The notes below the pieces were generated by a model, which was given only the letters and a program-made list of their open reading frames with translations, was not told the origin of the DNA and searched no databases. A program made the position numbers and the translations under genes. 64,000 nucleotides of DNA, taken from Io17-Chloro-G2 sp963663135. Lineage in GTDB: Bacteria > Chloroflexota > Dehalococcoidia > Lucifugimonadales > UBA3495. This document shows positions 32,789 through 41,573 of the stretch, one piece after another; the first letter of the stretch is position 1, and the number at the start of each line of letters is the position of its first letter. The DNA is taken from assembly GCA_963663135.2 (NCBI GenBank), contig CAXXRM010000001.1, forward strand, positions 124,001-188,000, given 5' to 3'.

Positions 32789-32833
32789 ACCTTGCATTGC
32801 GTTTTGTTCACCTAAACATCCGGAGGATCATTC

Positions 32834-33868
32834 TTGCGCCCATTTCAATTCATACAGCCCCGGTCGTTGGATGAAGCCGTGGATCTGCTGTCCCGGAGCC
32901 AGGGCAATGCCCGGCTGATTTCCGGCGGCTCGGACCTGCTGGATGAAATCAAGGACGGCTTGACTTCCCCTGACAGCGTAATCAGCCTGTCGGGTCTGCC
33001 GGGCTTGGCCGAGATTACGGTAACCGACCATGGACTCCGTATAGGCGCTATGGCCACAATCTCCGATATCGGCATTCATACTCACGTAGCGGAAACCTAC
33101 CCGGCATTGAGCCAAGCGGCAGCAGGGCTGGCAACCCCTCAAATCCGCAATGTGGGGACCTTGGGAGGGAACCTGAACCAGCGGCCCCGATGTTGGTATT
33201 TCCGCAATCCCTTGACCCATTGCCTGAAAAAGGGCGGAGACAAATGCCTCGCTCTGGCCGGGAACAGCAAATACCTCTGCATCACCGGGGGGGACCGGTG
33301 TTTCATTGTCCATCCGTCGGACACCGCCGTTGCCCTGACCGCCTTCGACGCCTCCGTGGACCTGGTCGGGCCCGCTGGCCGTCGGACGATGCCGCTGGAA
33401 GAATATTTTGTGGGACCAGGCAAAAACCTGTTGCGGGAAAACGTCCTACGCGAGGATGAAGTCCTCACTTCGGTCAACATCCCGCATCCCGCCGGCGTTG
33501 CCGAGAGCGGTTCCGGCACGGAGCATAGAAGCTGTTACCTGAAAGCCGGCGAGCGCGAATCCGGTGACTTTGCGCTGGTCAGCGTGGCGGCTGGTTTAAC
33601 TCTGTCCGGGGTTGACCGCGCCGGCGCCAACCGGGGAGCGTACATAACAAAAGCCGCAATTGTGATGGGAGGCGTTGCTCCGACCCCATATCGGGCCGGA
33701 GAGGTGGAAGAATACCTGCGGGACCGGTGCATCGATGAGATAGACCCAGCCTATGCTGCCGGCCTCGCCCTTCCAGCGGCCAGACCAATGGCCGACAACG
33801 GCTATAAAGTCACCCTGGCCAGAAACTTGGTTCGGCGGGCCGTCAATCAGCTCCTAGCGGTTGCCTAG
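32834..33868 (+). CDS. FAD-binding subunit of the molybdenum hydroxylase, PaoB-like
   Basis: 344 residues from TTG 32834, seven bases after GGAGG. The FAD motifs are ISGGSDLLDEIKDG (about 30-43) and ATPQIRNVGTLGGNLNQ (about 100-116). Right after them come RCWYFRNP, THCLKKGGDKC and LCITGGDRCFIVHPSD. In PaoB/YagS and 4-hydroxybenzoyl-CoA reductase a loop here binds an extra [4Fe-4S] cluster. The cysteine pattern is seen; cluster binding is inferred. This points to an aldehyde or aromatic CoA-ester type enzyme rather than simple xanthine dehydrogenase. It is the third gene of the operon. Confidence 0.92.
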   Translation: MRPFQFIQPRSLDEAVDLLSRSQGNARLISGGSDLLDEIKDGLTSPDSVISLSGLPGLAEITVTDHGLRIGAMATISDIGIHTHVAETYPALSQAAAGLATPQIRNVGTLGGNLNQRPRCWYFRNPLTHCLKKGGDKCLALAGNSKYLCITGGDRCFIVHPSDTAVALTAFDASVDLVGPAGRRTMPLEEYFVGPGKNLLRENVLREDEVLTSVNIPHPAGVAESGSGTEHRSCYLKAGERESGDFALVSVAAGLTLSGVDRAGANRGAYITKAAIVMGGVAPTPYRAGEVEEYLRDRCIDEIDPAYAAGLALPAARPMADNGYKVTLARNLVRRAVNQLLAVA

Positions 33869-34383
33869 AAGTCTGGCCGGAAAGCCATTGGCCGGGTTGG
33901 GGATCCCGCACTGCAACGATTGGCCCGCATGTTACGCCGGACGTTCTCGTATGGCCCATCCGGTTGTGGCGGAGGTTGGGGATTTGGGCTGCTGATTTGG
34001 CCTGGCCACCGGTCGGCCACTTTAGTCGAGCCTGAAAACTTGCTGCTTTCGTACGATTTTTATATGACTCCGCAATGTTTTCTCAAATATACTAACTACC
34101 GGGCCGTCGCAACGACGTTGGTAAGGCTCGCGTTCCGCGCTTAGGAAGGGTAGAGTTCCGCGCAAGGCAACACCGACACCGTAGGAAGATTGACATAATC
34201 GCCAAAACATGCGAAAAATAAGACACTCGAACGTATTACCCCTGTGTTACCCCGGCCCACAGCGGTAGTGTTGGTTTTGGCATTATTTGACGAAAGACAC
34301 AAGCTTACTCCATGGTTCAGCACTTCACTCACCTGGCTTGCTTGTGAACGAAAATCGATATCCAAGGTAGATAGGAGCGAGTT
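33869..34383. other. 515-base region before the tubulin-like gene; no gene seen
   Basis: Lower in GC than its surroundings. I see no conserved reading frame, tRNA or dispersed repeat. TTGACA at about 34190 and TTGACG at about 34288 lack good partners at -10. The clear ribosome site AGGAG (34373-34377) belongs to the next gene. The length suggests a regulated leader or promoter for the tubulin-like gene. Confidence 0.5.
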
Positions 34384-35640
34384 ATGAAGTTAGTAGTTGT
34401 CGGTACCGGACAGGGTGGCTCTAACATTGCCGATGAGTTCGTCGCTCTCAGCAAATGGGTTTGGAAAAACAGGCACATACGCATTTTCACCGGTGGCAAG
34501 AATGATCCCCTTCATACCGGGGCATTCGCGATCAACCTGGGTGCTGCCGACCTCTATGGGCTCAAGCATATCCCGCAAACGGATAACCACTCCATCCTGC
34601 TGGGCACCACCGATGAGTTCCGTGGCCGCGGCGCCGGTAAGGTGAATGCCGACGGAGCCGAACAGGCGCGCCGGGGCGAAAAGAACATCATGAGCACCAT
34701 CAGGGACAATGGCGACGTCTATACCGCTGACGCAATCCTGGTGTGCGCCACAACGGCGGGAGGCACCGGTTCCGGTTCGGTTGGAGTCATAGTAGACCTG
34801 CTCAAAGATGCCTTCAAGAAACCGGTCTGGGCCATGCTGGTGTTGCCCTTTGACAACCAATATGACGACCCGGACAGTATGGTAAACACCGCCACCTGTC
34901 TCAAGCGCATGCTGCACAACTCCAAGGCCGACGCCGTCTTCATGGTGGACAACCAAAAATTTGTCAGGAAGGGAGCCGAGGCTGGGGTTAACCTGCAGCA
35001 GATTAATCGCCGTATCGCCGATTCCTTCATGGACATTCTCTGTGTCGGCGAGGAGACTGACCGTCGCTACATCGGCGAAGTCCTGGATGCCAACGACGTT
35101 ATTCGCATCGTGAAAGGACCTTGTGCCATAGGCGTTAGCCAAACTACTGTCCCCAAGGAAGGGGGACGGTTGCTGAGAGGAATTTTCAAGAAAAGCAACA
35201 GCCCCAGGCACTTCTCCGCGTCCAAGGCCCGGATCGAGCGCGCTCAGAACGTGGTGCACCAGGCGCTGGCAGAGTTGTCCATCGACTGCGAAGTTGAACG
35301 CAATGGTCACGTTTACTACGACGCCGCCAACGTGTTGGGACTGTTCAGCGGACCTGCCCGAGAAGCGACTGAGGAAATCATCGAAATGATGGACAACTGC
35401 TTCGCCGACCGGGTTCCCGGAGCCGGGCGCCGCAAGGGCACCTATCCCGGGCGGACCTCCGATACCATCGCAGTGACCACTATTATCACCAATGTGGGTG
35501 AAGGGGCTGCAATTGAAAAGGTGGAATGGTTCACCGAGCGGGCCACCCAGATGATGGCCAAGGTTCAAGAGAAAAGGGAATCGAGACAAAAGGCCTGGGA
35601 GGTTGCTACCCGTATGGCCGACGACGTGCCGTTGCTTTAG
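34384..35640 (+). CDS. Tubulin/FtsZ-superfamily GTPase, CetZ-like
   Basis: 418 residues with a strong ribosome site. VVGTGQGGSN (residues 5-14) is the T1 nucleotide loop and TAGGTGSGS (124-132) the tubulin signature T4. N208 in QQINRR fits the base-contacting position. LDANDVI (234-240) fits the T7 loop, with acidic residues able to drive GTP hydrolysis across a filament contact. AINLGAADLYGLKHIP (49-64) and TTDEFRGRGAGKVNADGAE resemble archaeal CetZ more than FtsZ, by eye. The last 45 residues are charged and helical, with no FtsZ-like C-terminal peptide. Known relatives form cytoskeletal filaments that control shape or membranes; the role here is unknown. A membrane-anchored gene follows 85 bases later. 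Confidence 0.85.
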   Translation: MKLVVVGTGQGGSNIADEFVALSKWVWKNRHIRIFTGGKNDPLHTGAFAINLGAADLYGLKHIPQTDNHSILLGTTDEFRGRGAGKVNADGAEQARRGEKNIMSTIRDNGDVYTADAILVCATTAGGTGSGSVGVIVDLLKDAFKKPVWAMLVLPFDNQYDDPDSMVNTATCLKRMLHNSKADAVFMVDNQKFVRKGAEAGVNLQQINRRIADSFMDILCVGEETDRRYIGEVLDANDVIRIVKGPCAIGVSQTTVPKEGGRLLRGIFKKSNSPRHFSASKARIERAQNVVHQALAELSIDCEVERNGHVYYDAANVLGLFSGPAREATEEIIEMMDNCFADRVPGAGRRKGTYPGRTSDTIAVTTIITNVGEGAAIEKVEWFTERATQMMAKVQEKRESRQKAWEVATRMADDVPLL

Positions 35641-35725
35641 CGGATTCCCGAATCAAGCCACAAGCAAGACCCCGCGCGCCCGCGGCGCGCGCTAACCGAA
35701 TGTTAAGTTTTACAGGGAGAGATTG

Positions 35726-36520
35726 ATGCGATCCACAAGGACGCGTGAAGCGCGCGGAAACAATTGGCTTATCATTGGTTCCGTAGTGATAGTGGTGGTG
35801 ATAGTCGTGGTCTTGGGCGCATTCTTTACAGGAGCATTCGGTTCAGACTCCAATGGCGGAGATGGGAACGGGACCGGCGCCGCCGTCTTTACGCCGGATG
35901 TACCCGCTACTGTTGCCGCGCCGGTTGCTACGGAATCTCCTCAGTCAACGGCCGAATCGGACCCTGTTGAACCCCAAACCAAAATGGTGCCGGAAGTGGA
36001 CTTCGGAGAAATTCTTTCCGAAGGATGGGTCAACCTGGTCCTGCCCGCCGGGGTGACGGCCGAGACTTGGTACACCTTGCAGGTGAATACCGAGACCCAA
36101 ACCAACACGATGCTCTTCGCTACGTACAACGATGAATCGGACATCACCAGCACCGTCAAAATCGATAACTACTCCAGAGGCCAAACCCCGGCCAGCGCCG
36201 AGATCACTCTCTTCCACGGCAACGACGTGCAACGCGTTCTCTTCTTCGACGGCTTCGAAGGAACGTTGAGCGTGACTCAGACCTATTCCCAGCCGGCCGT
36301 CCCCAGTATTTTCTCGGAGCCCCTCCGGGTTAGGATGTACTACGACTTGGAGTTGCAAGACGACACCGGCAAGGTGAATGCATCCATGAAACTGGACCTG
36401 AGCGGTCTGCAGCCGGATGAAGCCTTGATCCTGAAGCGACCCGCCGACCAAGTTGTCGCTACCGTGCTCATAGAGGTCCAGCAACTGGTCGACCAGATTG
36501 AAACCAAGAGGGGCGGTTGA
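35726..36520 (+). CDS. Single-pass membrane protein of unknown function downstream of the tubulin-like gene
   Basis: 264 residues from ATG 35726, after AGGGAGA. Basic residues (RSTRTREARGNN) precede one hydrophobic segment at about 13-35, predicting a short cytoplasmic tail and an external C-terminal domain. A Ser/Gly/Pro/Thr-rich linker (about 40-90) leads to a beta-rich domain (YTLQVNTETQTNTMLF, VLIEVQQLVDQIE). I recognise no family. The 85-base spacing after the GTPase gene and shared strand suggest co-transcription and perhaps a membrane anchor or partner for it; that is inference. A GC-rich hairpin without T-run (35674-35690) lies between them. Confidence 0.8.
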   Translation: MRSTRTREARGNNWLIIGSVVIVVVIVVVLGAFFTGAFGSDSNGGDGNGTGAAVFTPDVPATVAAPVATESPQSTAESDPVEPQTKMVPEVDFGEILSEGWVNLVLPAGVTAETWYTLQVNTETQTNTMLFATYNDESDITSTVKIDNYSRGQTPASAEITLFHGNDVQRVLFFDGFEGTLSVTQTYSQPAVPSIFSEPLRVRMYYDLELQDDTGKVNASMKLDLSGLQPDEALILKRPADQVVATVLIEVQQLVDQIETKRGG

Positions 36521-37153
36521 TTTCGGTATAACGCTACGGCAACGTCAGACCTGGAAATAGGTATAGCCCCCGCTGGCCTGAAAGCGCCCTGAAAATACGA
36601 GTCCATCCAGCCCAGCCATTGATGCCCCTGAATGTGGATTCGGGGGCTCTTGGTTTCGGGCTCGGCGTCACACCCACAATCCAAGTCGCGAGCATTCGCA
36701 TCCGCACCAAACCCGCTCCGCCTCAGATTCCGCCGCGATTCTCACCCAACTGCGGTCATGCGCGCTACAGGGGGAACCCAGAAAATGTCAGTGGCGAATG
36801 CGCTCGCGCTGGTGGGCACACGCCTCGCGTCTGGCATTGCCGGCAGGTGTAAGCCTGGCTGCTCATAAGTAATTTCTGGATTCCATATGTCGACAAAATG
36901 GCAAGGTTATTGAAACACCCTTTTCCCTAACCTTTTCCAATCCACGCTGGCGAGATTTTTCGGACGCTGTGCCTACAGTTTGAAGTACGATGGCCCCGGA
37001 ATGGTTGTGGCCTTGCTTGTGCCTGGCTTGAGGCTCTGCTAAAATCGGGGCGATTTCAGGTTGGTTGAATGCGGGAAGGCGCCGTTTTGGGACTGTGGCG
37101 CACCCGACGCCTTGCAACATGGCTTGATAGGACTAGATCGAGGAGGTTGAACA
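36521..37153. other. 633-base intergenic region; no gene recognised
   Basis: Several short frames exist but none has a ribosome site or a recognisable family. The plus strand from about 36720 to 36850 reads a cysteine/histidine-containing stretch (SPNCGHARYRG), too short and unsupported to call. The last 15 bases hold GAGGAGG, the ribosome site of the dienelactone hydrolase gene. Confidence 0.5.
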
Positions 37154-37924
37154 ATGCCTTCATTCTGGGAGAATTTGAGATTCGGCGGCGACCGGGAAAT
37201 GGACGACCTGCATGGCTATCAAGGCCAGGACATGGTCGTTTACGTGAGCCATCCCAACCCGGACGCCGGGAATAGCTTTCCCGCAATTGTTGTCGTCCAG
37301 GAAGCCTTTGGGGTTACCCGGCACATCGAGAAGGTATGTGACGGCTTCGCCCAGCAAGGCTACGTTGCCGTGGCTCCCGCCCTGTATCACCGGCAGCATC
37401 CAAACCCGAAGCTGGGCTACGATGAAATGCCCGCCGTACAGCGTTATATGGGAGCTCTCAATGACGATGAGTTGGTAGAGGATATCAACGTTACCATCAA
37501 CTACCTTCAGAACCATTACGCCCGGACCCGGGGCAACAAGATCGGCATAGTGGGCTACTGCGTTGGGGGACGCATCACCTACCTGGCCGCAACCAGTTGC
37601 CCGGGACTTAGCGCCGCCTCTGTCTATTATGGCGGCAGAATTTTGGTGCCCTTCGGAGACGGTCCGGCTCCGGTGGACTTGAGCAACCAGATCAAAATCC
37701 CGGTAATGGGCAATTTTGGCGCTGAAGACGCCAACCCATCGCCCGAGGATGTTCAAACCATTGAGGCAAAGCTGAAGGAGGCAGGGGTCACCTGCGACTT
37801 CAAGGTTTACGAAGGCGCAGGCCACGGGTTCAACTGCGACGAACGCGGAAGTTACCACGCCGATTCAGCCAGCGACGCCCTCGCCCGGACCTTGGGTTGG
37901 TTCGACCAATACGTGAAAAACTAA
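37154..37924 (+). CDS. Dienelactone hydrolase family protein
   Basis: 256 residues. The catalytic triad of this family can be read: Cys in GIVGYCVGGRITY (about 136), Asp in FGAEDANPSPED (about 192), and His in GAGHGFNCDERG (about 224). The opening VQEAFGVTRHIEKVCDGFAQQGY is the family signature. Such enzymes open dienelactones in chlorocatechol breakdown, though many act on other esters. It follows a strong ribosome site and appears to be transcribed alone, ending at a clear terminator. Confidence 0.93.
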   Translation: MPSFWENLRFGGDREMDDLHGYQGQDMVVYVSHPNPDAGNSFPAIVVVQEAFGVTRHIEKVCDGFAQQGYVAVAPALYHRQHPNPKLGYDEMPAVQRYMGALNDDELVEDINVTINYLQNHYARTRGNKIGIVGYCVGGRITYLAATSCPGLSAASVYYGGRILVPFGDGPAPVDLSNQIKIPVMGNFGAEDANPSPEDVQTIEAKLKEAGVTCDFKVYEGAGHGFNCDERGSYHADSASDALARTLGWFDQYVKN

Positions 37925-37963
37925 CCTAAGCAAGACAGTAAGCCTGTCACCATGGGTTCAAGC

Positions 37964-38003
37964 AAAGACCCCGGCAAAATCCTGGACTTCGCCGGGGTCT
38001 TTT
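37964..38003. terminator. Bidirectional rho-independent terminator
   Basis: AAAGACCCCGGC and GCCGGGGTCTTT form a 12-pair stem with 16 bases between. T-runs follow on both strands, so it can end both the dienelactone hydrolase gene and the opposing comE-like gene. Confidence 0.88.
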
Positions 38004-38046
38004 GATGTGCTGTCTTGAATCCGGCCGCGCTTTGGGCCCTAAACCG

Positions 38047-38601
38047 TCAGGCGTTGAAGGAGGCCCTGAACCGGTATAACGTGAACTCGGGTTCCACGGG
38101 GCCCACCGGCAGGTACTCCGCCTCTTGGACCTTGGCCACGATGAACCAGGGGCCCTCCTGCTCCAGCGCGTCGGTGAAGACCGCCTTCAACCCCTCCAGG
38201 TCTGACACCAAGGCCGTGTTGTTGATTCCGCAGCTTCGGGCTACCTGGTCCAGCTTTGTGCCCGTGGCCGTGTGGCTGGGCTGGTGGCCGGTTTGCCCCC
38301 ACTCCTCATTGTCCCAAACCACGACAATGAGATTCTTTGGCTGCTCCCGCCCGATGGTGGCGATGGTCCCCATGTTCATCAAAAGGGAGCCGTCACCGTC
38401 CAGGGAGATCACCTGCTCGGTGGTGGAAAGGGCCATCCCCAGGGCAATGGACGAGCAAAGGCCCATGCTGCCGTAGGTGTAAAAGTTGCGGTCCCGGTGC
38501 CCGGCGTGCCACAATTCGTCGCTCGTTGGTCCCAGGTTTGCCACTATTGGCCGCTGCCCCGACCGTTCCAGTATCAACCGGGTCGCATCAAGTCTAAGCA
38601 A
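38047..38601 (-). CDS. ComE-like TPP-binding subunit of a 2-oxoacid decarboxylase
   Basis: 184 residues, matching the C-terminal half of sulfopyruvate/phosphonopyruvate decarboxylases. FYTYGSMGLCSSIALGMAL precedes the TPP/magnesium motif SLDGDGSLLMNMGTIATI, and VVVWDNEEWGQTG follows at the expected distance. The TTG start lies eight bases inside the end of the partner gene, after GGAGG, so the subunits are coupled. Sulfopyruvate, phosphonopyruvate or another beta-substituted pyruvate could be the substrate. No sulfolactate or phosphonate gene lies next to it. Confidence 0.85.
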   Translation of the reverse strand: MLRLDATRLILERSGQRPIVANLGPTSDELWHAGHRDRNFYTYGSMGLCSSIALGMALSTTEQVISLDGDGSLLMNMGTIATIGREQPKNLIVVVWDNEEWGQTGHQPSHTATGTKLDQVARSCGINNTALVSDLEGLKAVFTDALEQEGPWFIVAKVQEAEYLPVGPVEPEFTLYRFRASFNA

Positions 38602-39100
38602 GTTTGCCTCCGTGCAGCATCTGCGTAAGGCAAATGGCTACCGGTTGCCGGTTGGCGTGGCACAGCTTCATCGCTCCGTCCAAAAGCCGGTCCATTCGGT
38701 CTTCCGACTCCAACGTGAAGTGGACCAAGCCCAATAGGTCCAGAATAGGCCTGGTCGTGCGTCCCATGGATACTTGGGCAATGTTGAACTCCCCGGGGCC
38801 ACCTCTCAGATTTATAAACATGGGGATGGGCGTCCTTGCGGGAACGCACAAGCTGGCCAACGCATTTACACTGTTGCCAAAACCGCTGGACTGCATGAAC
38901 ACCGCGGCATTGCGGCCCACCGCGTAACTCCCCACAGCAATGCCGATGGCCTCTTCTTCCCGGGTGGCCGAAACCAGATGGAAAAACGGGTCTTCGTCAA
39001 TGAGGCTGGTTACCTGGTGAATGGAAACGTCGGGCACATAGGCTATGAGGGATGTATCCCAATCCTTCAGCGCCTGGACTATCGTCTCGGCCCAGGGCAT
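38594..39100 (-). CDS. ComD-like subunit of a 2-oxoacid decarboxylase
   Basis: 168 residues, the N-terminal half of the same enzyme. IAYVPDVSIHQVTSLID opens the pyrimidine-binding domain, ATREEEAIGIAVGSYAVG contains the catalytic glutamate that activates TPP, and FMQSSGFGNSVNALASL follows. ComD and ComE form a split decarboxylase in methanogens and some bacteria; in one-chain homologues the two halves are fused in this order. Start at ATG 39100. Confidence 0.85.
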   Translation of the reverse strand: MPWAETIVQALKDWDTSLIAYVPDVSIHQVTSLIDEDPFFHLVSATREEEAIGIAVGSYAVGRNAAVFMQSSGFGNSVNALASLCVPARTPIPMFINLRGGPGEFNIAQVSMGRTTRPILDLLGLVHFTLESEDRMDRLLDGAMKLCHANRQPVAICLTQMLHGGKLA

Positions 39101-39277
39101 GGCTGGTCTCCTTTTTGGCTGAGCGCCCCCTGTAAAATCGGGTCAACCTTAGCAGCGGCTCTGGCGAAAGTCAAAGCCGAATCGACCCAGACCCAGGGAA
39201 AACGTATTCTAATTGGGCGGGGGAATTTTGCATCTGAAGTGATGCTTGATCCCCGTTCTTCAACCACGCCAACCCCT

Positions 39278-39463
39278 GGTCTTTCTCGCCGCAGCGGGAA
39301 TCCAGAGCCCTTTCCGTACGCCGACGCGGTTATGGCATCGGGAAACGCAAGGCGTGGGCAATCTGCGCCCCTACCGTTGCGCTCGCCGCATAATCATGCC
39401 CTGGACACCGGAGCCTTCATAAAGCACAAAAAAGGCTCTGGATTCCCGCTGCGGCGAGAAAGA
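39278..39463. repeat. Dispersed inverted-repeat element, copy c (perfect 31-base ends)
   Basis: GTCTTTCTCGCCGCAGCGGG... (39278-39308) and its exact complement (39433-39463) form perfect 31-base terminal inverted repeats of a 186-base element with no coding frame. The first 65 bases are almost identical to copy e at 56381-56446. It lies in the 726-base gap 39101-39826. The remainder of that gap (39464-39826) shows nothing I recognise except the ribosome site of the next gene. Confidence 0.9.
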
Positions 39464-39826
39464 CGGAGAATGGGGCCGACCAATGTTGCAACACCAACGC
39501 TTTGATGGATTCCGCTTCTGCGAGTCCTCCGATTTTAGGATGCGACTGCCCTGGCCGGCCACCGCTGCCTTGCCAGGTGTCATTGCCGGGTATATAACTA
39601 GCGGTGGTCCACTGGCTGGCTATGGAGCGTGGCCCAAACTGTTGCGCCCGAGCGCCATCCGGCATTAAATCGACCGAGGCCAACACTCCGAAGCGGCGGT
39701 AATGCGTCTCGAGCCGGCTCAAGGAATCGCAGCGCAGAACCACCGAATTGTGTTCCAACGGTAACCATCCACCTTTCCCTCGACACTCCCCGCCCTGACG
39801 AAACAAATGGCCGTGGAGGCTCCATC

Positions 39827-40492
39827 TTGAAAATCGATCCTCGCACTTTCGAGGGATTCAATCGCGTCATCACCGGAGTGGTGGTGCCCAGGCCGATCGC
39901 GTTTGTGTCCACTATGTCCCCCGATGGGGTCCTGAACGTGGCCCCCTACTCTTTTTTCAACGTAGTCGCCTACAATCCGGCTACCGTAATATTCTCTTCA
40001 ACCCGACGGGTCCCGCACAAGAGCAAGGACACGCTGGACAACATCGAAAAAACGGGGGAATACGTCGTCAACATTGTGGTGGACGACATTGCGGAAGCGA
40101 TGAATCTAACTGCCGCCGAATACCCGTCTGACGAGAGTGAATTCGATATTGCCGGTTTGACCCCGGCCCCCTCAGACCTGGTAAAACCGCCGCGGGTTGC
40201 CGAATCCCCGGTTAACCTGGAATGCCGGCTGAACCAGATCATTCAAATCGGGGAGGGCGCCCAGGAACACGGGCTGGTTCTGGGAGAGGTCGTGCTGGCC
40301 CACATCCGGGATGACATCATCGACGGCCACCGGATTGACCATCAAAAGCTGCGGCCTACCGGAAGGTTGGCCGGCAGCATGTACTGCCACACCACCGATG
40401 TTTTCGAGTTGGTCCGCCCGGATATCAGCCTGCCGGGAGCCGGACAACCGGCCGGTGAACCTAACCGCGTCGCCAAATCCACCCCGACTTAA
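39827..40492 (+). CDS. Flavin-reductase-like FMN-binding split-barrel protein
   Basis: 221 residues from TTG 39827, seven bases after GGAGG. The frame opens earlier, at 39629, but the added part is unlike the family. KIDPRTFEGFNRVITGVVVPRP opens the fold, and IAFVSTMSPDGVLNVAPYSFFNVVAYNPATV is the flavin-binding signature. It continues with EYVVNIV and a typical LECRLNQIIQIG strand. Such proteins supply reduced flavin to monooxygenases or bind FMN in other roles. The partner here is unknown; the two luciferase-family genes at 44.6 and 55.3 kb are candidates only by chemistry. Confidence 0.88.
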   Translation: MKIDPRTFEGFNRVITGVVVPRPIAFVSTMSPDGVLNVAPYSFFNVVAYNPATVIFSSTRRVPHKSKDTLDNIEKTGEYVVNIVVDDIAEAMNLTAAEYPSDESEFDIAGLTPAPSDLVKPPRVAESPVNLECRLNQIIQIGEGAQEHGLVLGEVVLAHIRDDIIDGHRIDHQKLRPTGRLAGSMYCHTTDVFELVRPDISLPGAGQPAGEPNRVAKSTPT

Positions 40493-40505
40493 GCCCGGTT
40501 GTCGC

Positions 40506-41474
40506 GTGCAGTGCTCCCAATGCGGGTCACTTAATCCGGAAGAAGCCCGGTACTGCGGCCAATGCGGCAGCGCCATGCCTCCGGCTGTGGGGCGCAGTGA
40601 AGCCGCGGATCTTGGCCAGATTTTTTGCCCAGCGTGTGGTGCGACCGGAACACCCACCGGCGGCGCTTGTCAATCCTGTGGGCAGATATTGGAGCCGGGA
40701 GCCGCTTGGCCGGCCGGTCCGACCGCAACCACCGGGATTGGCGAACCATCCGCCGGGATTCCCCCAAGGTTGTTGGCCGATCTGGTTACGGAGACTCTCC
40801 GGCTGTACCGGGGTTACTTTTGGCTGTTCTTTCCCATCGCCCTGGTTCCGCAAATTCCCAGTCTGATCGGTCTGGCCACGCTCTCGCCGGTGCAAGAGGT
40901 GGTGCTCGCATTCGTGGTCTTTATTTTGACCGTTATTGCCCAGGGCGCCGTCGTGCATTCCGTAGCCGCAATTTACGCCGGGCTTCCGGCGTCCGTCCAA
41001 GTCTCCTACCGGCGCGCCATCGGGCTGAGCGCTCCCCTGGTGGTAGGCCAATTTTTGTTGCTGGCGGCATCGTTTGGCCTTGTGCTAATCATCGTTGGTA
41101 TCCCGGTTGCCTTCTATCTTCTGGTGTTATTCGGCTTCTTTCCCCAAGCTACAATCATCGAAAGACGTGCATTTGCACCGGCGTTTGGCCGCAGCGCCAG
41201 GTTGGTACAGGGGAGTTGGTGGAGGATCTTCGGGATCGGGATTGTGTATGTCCTGGTTTATGCGGTGCCATTGGTGGTATTGGCGGGTCTAACCAGTAAT
41301 TGGTTGTTGGACAGTTCGACTGCGGCTATGTTAGGGCTAATCCTAGTGGGAGCGTTGGGCATGCCGTGGATACTAATTGGCACCACCCTGCTGTACTTTG
41401 ACCTCCGGGTGCGTAAAGAGGGATTTACCCTGGACACCTTGGTTGGGGAAATCCAAGACGGCGGTAGCCCGTAG
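40506..41474 (+). CDS. Zinc-ribbon, multi-pass membrane protein
   Basis: 322 residues from GTG 40506, 13 bases after the flavin-reductase gene. Two zinc ribbons open the protein: CSQCGSLNPEEARYCGQCGS and FCPACGATGTPTGGACQSCG. After a short linker come about six membrane segments (from YFWLFFPIALVPQIPSLIG to LGMPWILIGTTLLYFDLRV), ending in a cytoplasmic KEGFTLDTLVGE-type tail. The body resembles the membrane domain found with glycerophosphodiester phosphodiesterases and YciC-like proteins. Function is unknown. The start has only a weak ribosome site. Confidence 0.8.
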   Translation: MQCSQCGSLNPEEARYCGQCGSAMPPAVGRSEAADLGQIFCPACGATGTPTGGACQSCGQILEPGAAWPAGPTATTGIGEPSAGIPPRLLADLVTETLRLYRGYFWLFFPIALVPQIPSLIGLATLSPVQEVVLAFVVFILTVIAQGAVVHSVAAIYAGLPASVQVSYRRAIGLSAPLVVGQFLLLAASFGLVLIIVGIPVAFYLLVLFGFFPQATIIERRAFAPAFGRSARLVQGSWWRIFGIGIVYVLVYAVPLVVLAGLTSNWLLDSSTAAMLGLILVGALGMPWILIGTTLLYFDLRVRKEGFTLDTLVGEIQDGGSP

Positions 41475-41479
41475 CCAAC

Positions 41480-41509
41480 AAAAACCCCCGCGTGTTAGTC
41501 ACGCCGGGG
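41480..41509 (-). terminator. Rho-independent terminator
   Basis: CCCCGGCGTG and CACGCGGGGG around ACTAA, followed by TTTTTGTT on the minus strand. It ends the transcript of the PH-like membrane protein gene, 65 bases beyond its stop. The run of T lies only on the minus strand. Confidence 0.82.
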
Positions 41510-41573
41510 TAGCAGTTCCCTTGATTAGATAATTTGAGGTATCTGTCGCAACCCGTCGGACTCCGAGGGCATT

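Noticed and set aside
34384..35640. Ordinary cell-division FtsZ
   Set aside because: The C-terminal FtsA/ZipA-binding peptide is missing, the T4-T7 region resembles CetZ, and no division genes are nearby.
36619..36852. Zinc-ribbon-like small protein in the intergenic region
   Set aside because: Cysteine spacing fits no known ribbon, there is no ribosome site, and the frame has an atypical composition.
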